Under the pieces are notes generated by a model. That model ran no database searches. It was given only the letters and a program-made list of their open reading frames with translations, and was not told the origin of the DNA. 64,000 bases of DNA from assembly GCF_035083965.1 (NCBI RefSeq), contig NC_089725.1, positions 29,645,925-29,709,924 of the forward strand, read 5' to 3'. The position numbers and the translations under genes are program-made. Shown here piece after piece: positions 26,401 through 35,619 of the stretch. Each line of letters starts with the position of its first letter. Positions within the stretch are counted from its first letter, which is position 1. Source of the stretch: Branchiostoma lanceolatum. Taxonomy: Eukaryota; Chordata; Leptocardii; Amphioxiformes; Branchiostomatidae.

Positions 26401-29400
26401 TGTTATCTGATTTCTTTGCAAATTCAAGTGAGTGATGGATTCTTGGAGGTTCTTGGGGAAGCTTGTGATCTGATTATATCCCAAATATAAGAGAGAGATG
26501 TTTTTTGGGAGGTTCTGGGGGATGCTAGTGAGCCCCAGCCTCCAACAATTGCAGCAAGGGGTTTCTGGTGGAGCCCGCCTAGATGTTATTTTGCAGGGAG
26601 AGGATATTGAACACCTGCATCCAGCTTCTGGCATGTCAGGCTCCTTCAGGATGATGAGAAGGAAAATCAGCAGGTGTCTCAGTCTTCCTCCCATGGTGTT
26701 CTACCACCTAAACAGGACAAGGAGCAGAAATAGGTTGGTTTGCGGTTTAAATTGCATGTGCATGAGGTCAACTTGTAAACTTGTCTAGACCATGCTTTAC
26801 ACATGTCCAGACGTGTTTTTTTAATTTATTAGGGCCCTTCAACTCTGACATATTACTCACAATGAATGATGAACATGATGATCATGACTGCATGGCAATG
26901 GTTAGCACCTGCATCACACTGTGCATGTGCAATTTAAGCCGTAAACCAACTTATTACTAGTCGATAAATTATGCAAATTAGATCTTCAATTGTGTAATTG
27001 ATATTCAAACAATATTCTTGACTCTTTCTCAGTTTCACATTTCACATGTTTGAGAATCATGGAATGATCATGTTATCATTTCCATGTCTCATCAAGACCT
27101 ACCCACATACCATTAGTACATGACATTGTATCAATACAATATAGAATCCATTCCGGCCTTCCCAAGTTATGCTGTTCATCCACACATAGACACACCCACA
27201 AATGCTACGGATAATATAACCTTTTTGGCAAAGGTAATAGTGTCATGAGGTGAAACAAAATGCTGGTGTACAAAAGTTAGATAAACAGCATGTTGGCAAA
27301 ATAAAGTTGAAAATGGTGTCGAATATTTGACAATTACTATTGTGCCATAGAAGTATATTGCATCACTTTCCAGGGCATGAAATACATTTTAGTAAAATTT
27401 CCTGCCAACACCTGAGGAGTTTAAAAAGGGACTTGCAAGACACAAAACCATGATTATGATATCACTACTTAAGAATCCAAATCAAGTTTTAGTGATCCAT
27501 ACAAAAAGCTGCTGCCCTTCTGGACATTTGAAATTCATAAAAACATGGTGCACATTTTTACTGACTTCTTTGAATTTTGTATGAATTTTGTGCTTTTAAA
27601 AATGTCAGATTCTTGTGTGTGTGACCAAACTTGCCTTGGTGCTTTTGTGAAGGTTGAAATGCCTCTCTGATACGGCATTTACAATAAACGCTATGAATTC
27701 AAAGGAATCCTCCTCCCCCTTGTGAGTATGTATATACTAAGGACCATGATGTATTTCTGCTACCAATAGGGGAGACTTACCTTTAGTTGATCCAAACCTA
27801 CCTTTCAGTCTAGTCAGAATATTTTCAGTTGGTAGCTCCTTGCAAGGAAGTTACGAAGGCCTTGTTGTTCTCTTGTTGCTGTTTTGCTGGAAGGATACGT
27901 GCGTGCCTCAGTAGCTGATCCGCAATGCAGTGTGACAAACAGTTTTAGATTAGTCTTACTTATAGGGTGGGGTTGATTGTCTGAAGCTGGGTATTTGAAT
28001 ATTACAATTTATAATGATAAATAATCATTGTTTGTTTGTTGCTCAAAATTTCACAGACTTGGATGGCCTTGCTTGGGGTGTGGATAATATTCTTCCATCT
28101 TCAATAATATTGCTTCCCAACATTTAAGAAGAAATATACACAAAGTGTGTTGGTTGAAATCTGCATTAAAATCAAGGGTACAACCTCAACGGGACAAATC
28201 GGGGAACCCTGGATTCGAACCAGGTATCTCTGGGTTCTGGGACCAAACACCCTGCCACTTTGCAACCGCGACGCCGGTGTGTCTGTTGGGCAACAAGATA
28301 ACTCAAGAATGACTGGATGGATTGGTTTCATATTTGGTAGGGTGTGACAAAAACTGGAAATGATTTAGATTTTGGTTCCCCTAGCGGCTTCCCTAGGTAC
28401 TGCAGCGGAACTTCCGGTTTTGATATCTCATGTTCTGGACATTCTATGGTTACGATTTTTGTTTGGTAGATAGCCCTTGTGCTTGAAAACAAGACTTAGT
28501 GACATAAGTGGCTAGTTCTGGAATTGCAGACTGGGGCATTTTTGTCAAATATTTCCAAAGAGGATAACTCAAGAAAGGATCATGATCTTTGGTATGTTGG
28601 TAGCTTAGACAAAGATGTACAAAATGAAATACAAATCATGCAAAATAGATGGTCATTTACATGATTAATGAGAAAATCTTGTTATTATATTATATAGCAG
28701 TTTTGTCAATGTACTGGTATATCTTTTACCGGACATGATATGGTCTTGACATTTGGGCAGCAGGCAGCTTTTGACGTCATTACAGGTTTGGGCCCCCTAA
28801 CATTTTATTTTGAAACTGCCAATGCTCTTTTGTCAAAACATTCCAAAGAGGATAACCGAAGAAAGAAAAGACAGATTTCCATCATTTTAGGCATGCAGGT
28901 AGCTTAGGCAGAGATGTACTTGATAAGATACATGTTATGCAAATAAGAACTTAATTTGCATAATTTATCAGGAGACTCTATGATTCCATTGTTTTCCATA
29001 GTGGACTTCAATAAATGTAACACATGTAGTTTAAACATGCAAATGAGGAGCTTATTTGCATAATTAGTACAACCATGGCAGAACTGCTTAGTAATAGATG
29101 ATTGGAATGTTATACTTGTGAGTGTACAATCATGTATGTGTAAGTTAGCCGGAGGTGAACATCACCATGCACACATCATAGAATTTACAAAAGCTGTGAC
29201 ATTTCATGGAGGTTTGAGGTCACCACTCTTTAAGTTACATCTTTTTCTTATATTCTGCTCTACTAGCAATAAGAAAAAGGATGTAATGATAAAATGGTAA
29301 TTTAAAAAAAAAACAGTTGGAGGGAGTCTGCAACTGAGGCTACCAGCTCACTGTTATCATTAAGTTTAGCAACATATAAACATACTATTTTCTTTGGACA

Positions 29401-32400
29401 TAGTTAAAGCATGAGACACTGAACAGTACTGCTTTGTGATAGGAATCAAGGAGACCATGTACATCAGGGCACTCCAACCCTCACTCAACAGAACACAGCA
29501 CATTGTTTGTTGTTTGTTTATTTTTGCACATAAACAAACAATCAAACAGAAAATGATAATACAGGAGAAAGAAAAACATGCAGGGGGGAGCAGAAACCTA
29601 TGTCGCCTCTCATGGGCGTCCCCCACGAAATTTAGTGATATGAATGGTTGAAATTATACATAATCCTAAGCTAAACAAAATCAACAAACTAAGAAAGAAG
29701 CACAAAAATGGCCATATTTGGTTTTCTCTAAATAGAAGTTGGCCTAGACCACTCCGAATCCACCATCAATCACTTGTAAACACCTATTTTGATGGTCTTT
29801 GTTTTGTTTTAAAGAAAAAGTTGGAAAACCATGATTATAGAAGTATACTGATTGTATTCAGTTTTTACCTGACAATGTTTTTACCAACAGTTTTGCATGA
29901 AACCACTGCATAGCAACCATCCAAGCCCATGGCAAGTGGAATAGATTTAAATTTGTTTTTTATATGTATACTGTTAGGTGTGCACGTCATCTAATCTTTA
30001 AATCATAAATGTTCTTATTGTTTGGGGTAGCAACTTGTAAAGGTGTGTCACATGTTTAGCCATCATGTAATTTTTTCATGCATGGTAAATCCAAGTAAAT
30101 GATAAACAAGTAACATAAACAAAATAAATCTGCTCAAAGTCTAACCATAAAGCAACAATGATGACACAATTTTGAAAACAAAACCAAGAACTTAAGACAT
30201 TATGGTGCTACATAAAGTTGGAGTACAGAAAATACAATTTGAATGAAGCAGAATGTTGTTTAAGTCGAAAACTGTGTTCAATCAGTGTAATTGTACGGTA
30301 GAGTGATGTTGCATCATTCCGGGGCATGAAATATATTCAGTTTGCTAAGATATCCTGCCAACAACCAAGACCATATAATATAAAAGTAAGAATCAAGTGA
30401 GGCAAATCTTAGTGATTCATAGAAATACTGTACAGTAGATATTTTGACATCCATAAAAACATGATACACAGTCATATTTACTGTCTTCTTTTAATTTTCA
30501 TACACCGTTTGCAGGAATTTCTTGCTTTCAAAAAGATAAGATTCTTATGTGGGACCAAACGAGCCTTCAAGTTGATAATCAACAGACTACCTGTGCTTTT
30601 GGGAAGATTGAAAAGTTCCTCTGATGCCTTGTTTACAATTGATGTTCAAGGCTATGAAGGAATCCTCCCCCTTGTGGGGCACATATTTACATGACATATT
30701 GACATGTCCATGATGTATCTCTGCTACCTATGGAGGAAAATTACCTTAAAGGTTGATCCAAACTTACCTTTCAGTGTACTAGTAGTCAGAATATTTTCAG
30801 ATGGTAGCTCCTTGCCAGGAAGTTGTGAAGGCCGTTTTGTTGTCTTGTTGCTGTTCTGCTGGAAGGATACGTGCCTCAATAGCTGATCCGCAATGCAGTG
30901 TGGCAAACAGTTTTAGATTAGTCATACTTATAGGGTGGGGTTGATTGTCTGGAGCTGGGTATTTGAATATTGCAATTTAAAATGATAAATAATCATTGAT
31001 TGTTTGTTGCTCAACATTTCACAGATTTGCATAGTATTATTTGAGCAGTGAATTGTTCTGCTATCTTCAGCTGCTTCCCAACATTTGAAAAGAAATAAAC
31101 ACAAAGTGTGCAGGTTGAAATCTGCATCGCAATCTGAACATCATTGGATGCGACTAAACGTTGGTTGAAAAATACACTTATAACCAAGGAGGTTAAATAT
31201 TTAACCTCCGTGTCATAACTATATGCTTGATATACTGATTGTCTGAATGTAGCACTTTGAATATTAACATTGAGCAGGTTGTTTACTCCCTGTTGTCTTT
31301 TACACCTTGTGCTACTCTGACCTTACTGCTCAGATTAGCAGAAAAAAGTAAGATAACTTTTTCAGTATGATCATTGTGAAAATGTGGATGGGATGATAAG
31401 GCATGGTTATACTGATGATGCCTTCACTTTGTTGAGATGCAGGTTCTTCTGTGAGCACGCGTGAGTATTTAGAGTGAAGATTGCCCCAGTAGCATCTCTT
31501 AAAAGCAACCAAAGCAATATTAGGGCCCAAAAAAAGGAAATAACAAAAATGCTGAAATCTTTATGGTAGTGACATTTACTAACACTGTTTAGCACATTTG
31601 CGTAATAACTTCGTACTTTTGATCATTTTAAAACCGCACAAAAACGTGCCGCACGATGATCTCCTTAGTTTTGCAAGCCTACGAAAACCCTGGCGACGAT
31701 TTTCAGTTAATTCTCACATCATAAGATGTGGTATTTTTGCATAATGGACTTTGCTATACATCGTGATAGTGCTCTTTGAACTAATGATCTATAGAAATGA
31801 CTGAAAAAATTGACTTTCAAAATTCAATTATCAGGCCCTAATATTGCTTGGGTTTCCTTGGGTGACGTAAAACTGAATCATTTTCACTTTCTTGTGATGT
31901 ACTTCTGCGAGCATGCTCCAGTGCTCCGCGTGAAGATCGCGCCGGTGGTTCGTCTCCTGCTGGAGTACTGCAGGGAGGTGCCCCTCTGCACACGCCTTTT
32001 CTGTGACCTAAGACCTTGATTTCTTAATTTCTCGAACTGCAGGTAAGAGGCGGATGTACTTCTGCGAGCATGCACGAGTGCTCCGCGTGAAGATCGTGCC
32101 GGTGGTTCGTCTCCTGCTGGAGTACTGCAGGGAGGTGACCCTCTGTACGCCCCTGACCCTGGTGCTGTGACCTAAGGAAGACTTAATCATGCTCTTAATT
32201 CACTTTCACTTTCTTGAACTGCAGGTAAGAGGGGGATGTACTTCTGCGAGCATGCGCGAGTGTTACGCGTGAAGATAGCACCAGTGGTTCGTCTCCTGCT
32301 GGAGTACTGCAGGGAGGTGACCCAATACTTCAACAATACTTCTGTGACCTAAGAAAGACTTGATTTCTTAATTTCTTGAACTGCAGGTAAGAGGCTGATG

Positions 32401-33862
32401 TACTTCTGCGAGCATGCGCGCGTGCTCCGCGTGAAGATCGCGCCGGTGGTGCGTCTCCTGCTGGAGTACTGTAGGGAGGTGACCCTCTGCACGCGCCTGA
32501 CCCTGGTACTGGAGGACATGTGTGAGTGGGACAGGATCATCACCATGATAGGTGACTGCAACTTTTTGTTACCTATTGCCAAGAACAGCGTTTGTGTATG
32601 TGTGTGTGTCAACATGATAACTCGAGAATGCGCTCCCGCTGGTAATGGCTGACCTACAAAAAAATATTCTCATATACGTTATCCTCAAACAAAATTTAAA
32701 AAAAACAAACAGCCAACACACTTATTGAGAAAAGTACAATTTAGGGGGGATAGGGGGGAAATGTTGTGCTTACAGGCTATAGCAAAGCTGAAGTGCAGTT
32801 CTGGCAAACAAAAAAGCATCATGCTTTGTCCTGTTGGCCGCCTCACCTTTTCTTAGACCCTGTTCATACTAAGCCTTGCAAACCAGTTCTGGGCAAAATT
32901 ACCTGTCAAGTGAGTCTTCACATCAGGGGTATAATTTGCCAAAACCACATTGAAACTACCTCCAGGAGGTGGTTTCATGTGGATCAGGGGGGTTTCAATG
33001 TGACTTTCAATGTGACTTGGAGCGTTCAAACTTGGCCACATTAATCCTGCTTACTACAGTAGGTGATTTTGGCCCTGAATCCGATATGCCAGGCTTAGTA
33101 TGAACGATGAATGGACTCAGAGTCATAATGTTTGTGCCTCACCAGGGAGTAAGTCAGACATCAGGGACGATGCGGTCGCTGCCCCATCTCTGTTGACTGC
33201 ACCATGCTTTGTCCTATTCCACCTTTTCTTAACCTTCTCCCTGCTGCCTAACTCTGTAACCAATAGGGAATTGGGTGCCAAACGGCTACTTCAGTGTGCT
33301 GCAGGTTAATGTTTGTGCCTCTCCAGGGAGTAAGTCAGACACCAGGGAGGATGCGGTCGCTGCCTCATCTCTGTTGACTGCACTATGCTTCGTCCTGTTG
33401 GCCGCCTAACCTTCTCCCTGCTGCCTAACTCTGTAACCAATAGGGAATCTGGTGCCAAACGGCTACTTCGGTGTGCTAAAGGTTAATGTTTGTGCCTCTC
33501 CAGGGAGTAAGTCAGACACCAGGGAGGATGCGGTCGCTGCCTCATCTCTGTTGACTGCACTATGCTTCGTCCTGTTGGCCGCCTAACCTTCTCCCTGCTG
33601 CCTAACTCTGTAACCAATAGGGAATCTGGTGCCAAACGGCTACTTCGGTGTGCTAAAGGTTAATGTTTGTGCCTCCCCAGGGAGGATGCGGTCGCTGCCG
33701 CATCTCTGCCGACTATCCGTGAGGAGAGCGGCGGGGTCGAGGCGGCTGGCGCAGGAGAACTGGGCCGACAGCCTGCCGGTGCCGCAGAAGGTCCAGGACT
33801 TCATCCAGTTCAGGAACAGGATACGGGGGATCGGCCTCAGCAGGGCGGAGCAGCCCATGTAG
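8444..33862 (+). CDS. Ankyrin repeat and SOCS box (ASB) family protein, 8 coding exons
   Basis: Coding exons: 8444-8639, 9079-9231, 9850-10089, 10435-10606, 11357-11765, 12502-12646, 32387-32551, 33681-33862. All junctions have GT/AG, phases agree, and the sum is 1,662 bases (553 aa plus stop). The protein has about ten ankyrin-like units (for example APLHVAAATGHADIIRLLL, TALHLAAQYNQVDCLQVLL) and a linker VRLLLEYCREVTLCTRL typical of the ASB2/14/15 group. A C-terminal SOCS box has BC-box SLPHLCRLSV and Cul5-box LPVP. ASB proteins are substrate receptors of Elongin B/C-Cullin5 ubiquitin ligases; the target here cannot be read. The ATG lies two bases after an AG preceded by cgtctccccc, so an upstream 5' exon is likely and the N terminus could be longer. 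Intron 6 is about 19.7 kb and contains two antisense LRR genes. Exons 4, 6, 7 and 8 have broken neighbours. Confidence 0.85.
10300..10405 (+). pseudogene. Truncated duplicate of ASB exon 4 with its acceptor
   Basis: An acceptor (catatcactgcag) and a frame DVNWQASDGCTALHLAAQHNQ closely match the intact exon that starts at 10435. After AACCAG the copy carries a small insertion, then loses the homology near ggtcatataatc. It has no donor. It is a partial tandem duplication placed just 5' of the working exon. Confidence 0.7.
10645..10935 (+). mobile_element. tRNA-derived SINE in ASB intron 4
   Basis: The 5' part has pol III promoter-like boxes: gtgacctagtgggtagagtg (A box region) and gtgagttcgatccc (B box). 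It is followed by a unique body ending near gcaccatctggtgcgagaag. It cannot fold as a true tRNA because the acceptor stem is missing. Confidence 0.7.
12900..12936 (+). pseudogene. Fragment of ASB exon 6 end plus donor
   Basis: The words aacatcatacccca and cacaagtcaggtgcatg repeat the end of the intact exon 6 and its donor (catcataccccagcacaagccaggtgg, 12623-12650). Only about 30 bases are shared, so this is a short relic. It is unlikely to be used because it lacks an acceptor-side exon body. Confidence 0.5.
13000..14170. repeat. 3' flank of LRR unit 1, duplicated at about 21.2-24.3 kb
   Basis: Ordered blocks match the second unit: tattcaaaatctttcttctg (about 13047 and 21270), aacatcataaacagat, gtctaaatcaggagag, tcatttacatggtgtaacca-like and gatttgactggagtttga. 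The second unit is longer because the block with gtctaaatcagga is itself repeated there (near 21518, 21972 and, partly, 22214). This supports a tandem segmental duplication covering the LRR gene and both flanks. Confidence 0.7.
14171..15019 (-). pseudogene. Decayed C-terminal tail region of LRR receptor 1
   Basis: Downstream of the stop at 15020, minus-strand sequence still matches the tail of the paralogue at 24328 in pieces and in other frames. One example is SEKSAESHDNLHFYENKDLE at the end, against a similar ending in the paralogue. Near 15020 the alignment shifts frame and a TAG ends the open frame. An unrelated stretch at about 14460-14780 interrupts it. LRR receptor 1 has therefore lost the proline-rich, tyrosine-bearing tail kept by its sister. 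Confidence 0.65.
15020..17221 (-). CDS. Leucine-rich repeat single-pass membrane receptor 1 (733 aa)
   Basis: One long coding exon. The ATG at 17221 is chosen because a strong acceptor (cttgtcctgtttAG) lies 12 bases upstream and the paralogue starts at the same place; the open frame continues to 17290 but that part would be intron. Order: signal peptide (LLIFLLIILK), a Cys-rich LRRNT, seven LRRs, an LRRCT starting NPWQCDCGMVPF, a Ser/Thr stalk with a duplicated 40-residue block, a membrane helix at about 427-452 followed by CKRRTR, and a cytoplasmic tail. The tail repeats GHDQTGQGQSQA-like units and has tyrosine motifs HQYEDIDN and two NPMYAGVGTPPED. It lacks a TIR domain, so it is not a Toll receptor. 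Ligand and signalling are unknown; phosphotyrosine docking is inferred. The tail is shorter than that of its neighbour through a frameshift. Confidence 0.8.
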   Translation of the reverse strand: MGRRLRYLLIFLLIILKEPELPDAVCKCSISFPCIPGRWTIKRTPCCICKGRGLTSVPEDLPPKIAGLYVCDNHITSFPQNLPKSIVHLDLQSNQITSIWPGALSNLPQLEILNLKQNGIIQIKPGLFSNHYELRLVYLASNKITDLRTGAFSNLHKVKTLYLEGNQISSIQPGAFANVPKLLAIRLNSNQITSIWPGTFNNLPNLINLFLNTNQISVLPESAHGMLSAILIVRIYNNPWQCDCGMVPFRMKMGGSAKFEKQITCAQPAIFRGQKLKDINPEDLICNENTVSTLTSDIHATFPSSAVSTSSSFGNTESNTSPTAYPVGSTTDTQSFDIQGTFPSSAVSTSSSFGNTEHNTRPTAHPVGSTSATRPLGNQLENANNYHWYFKTSAGSTARPTGKTTAPLTTPIAITSDSSNESAPSSPLPDLIGSICGPVAGIVLFGSIILTIWCKRRTRHPPLGINPNVVGSNTNTAGSVMTHGHDHQYEDIDNLHNQTGQGQSQANAQSLKVGNLSHSKVLAALQPNPMYAGVGTPPEDKTSTNGHHQTGQVQSQAIVESNTNTTLVASGHDQTGQGQSQANTQPLKVGNISQNIKANPMYAGVGTPPEDTTSTSGHDKTGQVQSQAITESNTNTTPAVVASGHDQMGQVQPQAITESNTNTTDTATVSGHCQTVYQAITQSLDTESLSYDTRPTASTSKLKSLYKVMGQYQAINKSNTNTTTAAMTSDGDH
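18408..18560 (-). promoter_or_regulatory. Probable noncoding first exon and promoter area of LRR receptor 1
   Basis: Two donor-like sites read on the minus strand: AAAG|GTAAGT with GT at 18436-18435 and another with GT at 18413-18412. They follow a block that is conserved in the second unit (about 27775-27930) and in an orphan copy (about 30760-30910). Its position about 1.2 kb before the 5' acceptor of the coding exon fits a 5' UTR exon. 17300-18400 otherwise shows only intron-like AT-rich sequence. Confidence 0.45.
19108..20434. mobile_element. 1.3-kb inverted-repeat element (TACAGTCAAACC ends) with TTAT target duplication
   Basis: Ends TACAGTCAAACCTGCC and GGCAGGTTTGACTGTA are inverted repeats, extended by degenerate GGCGACCACC / GGTGGTCGCC motifs inside both ends. 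TTAT flanks it at 19104-19107 and 20435-20438. No transposase frame. It interrupts an older element whose right part (20439-20562) matches 54825-54970. The same end motifs recur at 22689, 33892 and in decayed form near 40780, 49382 and 56305. Confidence 0.7.
20435..22680. other. Intronic region without a supported gene
   Basis: After the right part of an older element (to about 20562) this interval is AT-rich. It carries the duplicated 3'-flank blocks of LRR unit 2 (from about 21250), including an A-run at 21478-21492. Short open frames here show no family resemblance. Confidence 0.6.
22689..23773. mobile_element. Second copy of the TACAGTCAAACC inverted-repeat family
   Basis: The left end TACAGTCAAACCTG at 22689 is followed by gcggtcacc motifs. 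Right-end sequences TTTGACTGTA occur twice, at about 23610-23619 and 23764-23773, so the copy is compound or rearranged. No clear target duplication and no coding frame. Confidence 0.6.
24071..24087. repeat. Homopolymer G17 tract
   Basis: Seventeen consecutive G residues. Length is likely to vary between alleles or between sequencing reads. Confidence 0.9.
24328..26694 (-). CDS. Leucine-rich repeat single-pass membrane receptor 2 (788 aa), paralogue of the gene at 15020
   Basis: A single coding exon with the same start (MGGRLRHLLIFLL) and the same upstream acceptor (cttgtcctgtttAG, 26708-26709) as its neighbour. Signal peptide, Cys-rich LRRNT, seven LRRs, LRRCT (NPWQCNCAMVPF), a shorter stalk that lacks one copy of the duplicated Ser/Thr block, a membrane helix at about 375-400, then WYKRRTR. 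The tail keeps HQYEDIDN and NPMYAGV and adds Pro-rich stretches (PPPLPPPR, PPLPPQGK) and repeated PHLYEDVDAPQKK. These suggest SH3 and phosphotyrosine docking, as in adaptor-recruiting receptors. It is antisense inside the giant ASB intron. No Toll/TIR or kinase domain is present. Ligand unknown. Confidence 0.82.
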   Translation of the reverse strand: MGGRLRHLLIFLLIILKEPDMPEAGCRCSISSPCKITSRRAPPETPCCNCWRLGLTSIPQNLPKNISLLYLGYNQITSFPKNLQESITHLNLQRNQITSIQPGALSNLPQLEKLNLNENRITHIQPGVFSNHYELRLVGLTYNKITDLQTGAFSNLPKLQNLQLLANRITSILPGTFNNLPNFQYLDLSSNRITSILPFTNLPIPKLQCLGLQANQISVLPESAHSMLAVITRSLRIDNNPWQCNCAMVPFRMKMTGFPSFDYQITCAEPANLRGQKLKDINPDLICNRNTISTLPFDIHAPFSSSTVSAHPVGSTSATQPLGNQFENANNYHWYFKTNAGSKAHPTGITTAPLTTPIAITSDSSNESAPSFPLPGLTGSICGPVTGIVLFGSIILTIWYKRRTRHPLLGINPNVVRSNTNTSGSVMTSGHDHQYEDIDNLHNQTGQGQSQANTHSLKVGNLSDNKVLAALKVNPMYAGVGTPPKDPTSTSVHDQTGQGKSQAITESNTNTTPAVGASGHDQTGLNSNLNSLYKVAGQYQAIIKSTKTAAMISDCHHLTATAVTSGHDQTGQGQSQADTQSLDVRNISYNTRLPASQPNVLYTGVESSPSNPKSKGPCPAEKKTSGPLDQIKPPEDEPPLLPPRHTGAAVSQPHLYEDVDAPQKRPKPKGTVLSRFAKNKALGIANKNKPTKDEPPPLPPPRRGPNALSPFSEPHLYEDVDAPQKKPKSKGKFLGQFAKNEALGTANRHKTHKEPPPLPPQGKCTDALSEETAKAHDNLHVYENKDLE
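27775..27935 (-). promoter_or_regulatory. Probable noncoding first exon and promoter area of LRR receptor 2
   Basis: This block matches 18408-18560 closely, including gatccgcaatgcagtgtg and the donor AAAG|GTAAGTCTCC on the minus strand (GT at 27780-27779). Its distance from the coding exon is similar to that in unit 1. 26800-27770 between them has no supported gene. Confidence 0.45.
28185..28290 (-). mobile_element. tRNA-derived SINE fragment
   Basis: On the minus strand it reads like a degenerate tRNA: a D-arm-like GGTTGCAAAGTGGCAGGG, then CCTGGTTCGAATCCAGG as T-arm and B box. There is no matching acceptor stem, so it is not a tRNA gene. Related copies lie at 37690, 39310, 46500 and 53231. 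Confidence 0.6.
28286..29095. repeat. Diverged tandem repeat of about 280-bp units
   Basis: Units start with ataactcaagaatg (28291), ataactcaagaaagg (28563) and ataaccgaagaaag (28852). The last two also share ggtagcttag followed by agatgtac. Spacing is about 270-290 bases. AT-rich tails (ttgcataattt) end the later unit. No gene. Confidence 0.5.
29100..30400. other. No supported gene
   Basis: AT-rich intronic DNA. Open frames are short and lack family resemblance. This is where a third LRR coding exon would be expected if the orphan 5' block at 30400-31300 belonged to a complete unit; none is present. Confidence 0.5.
30400..31310 (-). repeat. Orphan third copy of the LRR-unit 5' region
   Basis: The block with ggaaggatacgtgcctca and gatccgcaatgcagtg, the two donor-like sites (near 30744 and 30764) and the flanking sequence to about 31310 match the 5' regions of both LRR genes. 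No LRR body follows on its downstream (lower-coordinate) side. It is either a remnant of a deleted third gene or an extra upstream promoter for receptor 2. Confidence 0.6.
31438..31505 (+). pseudogene. Highly decayed copy of ASB exon 7
   Basis: The words cttctgtgagcacgcg, gtgaagattgccccagtagc and tctctta follow the order of the intact exon 7 (cttctgcgagcatgcg, gtgaagatcgcgccggtggt). The copy is short and has no usable frame. Confidence 0.55.
31895..32005 (+). pseudogene. ASB exon 7 copy lacking its acceptor
   Basis: It is nearly identical to exon 7 from ATGTACTTCTGCGAGC to CTCTGCACACGCC. The aactgcaggtaagaggc segment that holds the acceptor in other copies is missing. It cannot be spliced in the normal way. 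Confidence 0.65.
32043..32170 (+). pseudogene. ASB exon 7 copy with intact acceptor and early stop (possible alternative last exon)
   Basis: The acceptor (gaactgcAG) and phase-1 start are the same as in the working exon 7. The frame is open through MYFCEHARVLRV and VTLCTPLTLVL, then ends at TGA (32168). If used it would give a protein that lacks the SOCS box. Whether it is spliced is unknown. Confidence 0.55.
32225..32352 (+). pseudogene. Second ASB exon 7 copy with intact acceptor and early stop
   Basis: The acceptor at 32223-32224 and the phase are kept. The frame runs to CREVTQYFNNTSVT and a TAA at 32350, at the same codon position as the stop in the copy at 32043. Like that copy it could act as a terminal exon without a SOCS box, or simply be decaying. 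Confidence 0.55.
33140..33660 (+). pseudogene. Three tandem broken copies of the ASB SOCS-box exon
   Basis: About 175-bp units begin near 33130, 33305 and 33483. Each has an acceptor-like ccagggagtaagtcagac and then a second ccag/cagg followed by gaggatgcggtcgctgcc, as in the intact exon at 33681. Read in the intact frame each copy meets a stop (CTCTGTTGA) within the BC box. The copies are close to identical, so the duplication looks recent. Confidence 0.65.
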
Positions 33863-33891
33863 TGCAGTGTTCTGCCTAAACGTTTCAAGAA

Positions 33892-34709
33892 TACAGTCAA
33901 ACCTGTACAAGTGATCACATCTACATGAGGTTCTGCATGGAGATATGGGGGGTCCGGACATATAGAATACAACACGGGGTATTCCGTATCACCCGAGGTA
34001 CCAGCCCGACCGCGGGAGGGCTGGGACCGAGGGTGATGCGGAATACAACGTGTTGTACTTTATTTATGTCATACCTTGGTCATACGCATCCGAGAAAACA
34101 CACATTTCGATGCGGAATGCGCCAGAAGTTGAGGGAGTTTTGTGTCCTCGAACAAGAAACTGTAGCAACATTGATTCCAATCTCCGAATCCGGTATTCAA
34201 ATTTCCGATGGCCGCGCAACCGGCGCGCTCGAAATTCATTCAAAATATTCTATGGAAGACTGTGTGATAACACTCCCAAACCCTATGTGATCCAGATAGT
34301 TATCACACGGTCCGGAACACCCGTATCAGGCCCAGGCATGACATAAAAGGCTTTACGCTGAATTCAGAAGAACCCCCTACATATTTTGCTAAAATCAAGG
34401 CAATTACGTAAAATTTGGTCGTCTCGCTACGAATTACGTGACTAAGACGGCTTTCCCTGCGAATTACGGGAAAGAGAAATAGGCTTCCTACGCCCAAGGA
34501 GGTTAAACTCCTTGCTACGCCTTAGGCCCATGCAGGCCCTCCTACATAAGGACCACCAGGCCAATGTGACCACTTTTTGGCGGTCCCTTAGATAATGTTT
34601 CCCATTGACACATTGTCAAGTACTAAGAATCCTGTCTACAGTGACCACCTGTCCACATAGACCAGATTTTATTGGTCCTATGTGGTCGCCTTGAACAGTT
34701 TTGACTGTA
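33892..34709. mobile_element. TACAGTCAAACC element with a nested fold-back insertion
   Basis: The left end TACAGTCAAACCTG and right end AGTTTTGACTGTA resemble the 19108 family, as do the inner gaccacctgtcc motifs. Inside, 33957-34060 is a separate fold-back: tacaacacggggtattccg and cggaatacaacgtgttgta flank accagccc and gggctggg. That insertion extends to about 34335, where cggtccggaaca recalls the left ggtccggaca. No coding frame. Confidence 0.55.
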
Positions 34710-34714
34710 CTTTT

Positions 34715-35619
<905 letters not shown>

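Noticed and set aside
15020..26694. Toll-like receptors or variable lymphocyte receptors
   Set aside because: No TIR domain; a normal membrane helix and long cytoplasmic tail are encoded in one exon, and no modular LRR cassettes lie around the genes.
28195..28285. True tRNA gene
   Set aside because: Good T arm but no acceptor stem; several sister copies share a non-tRNA tail, as in SINEs.
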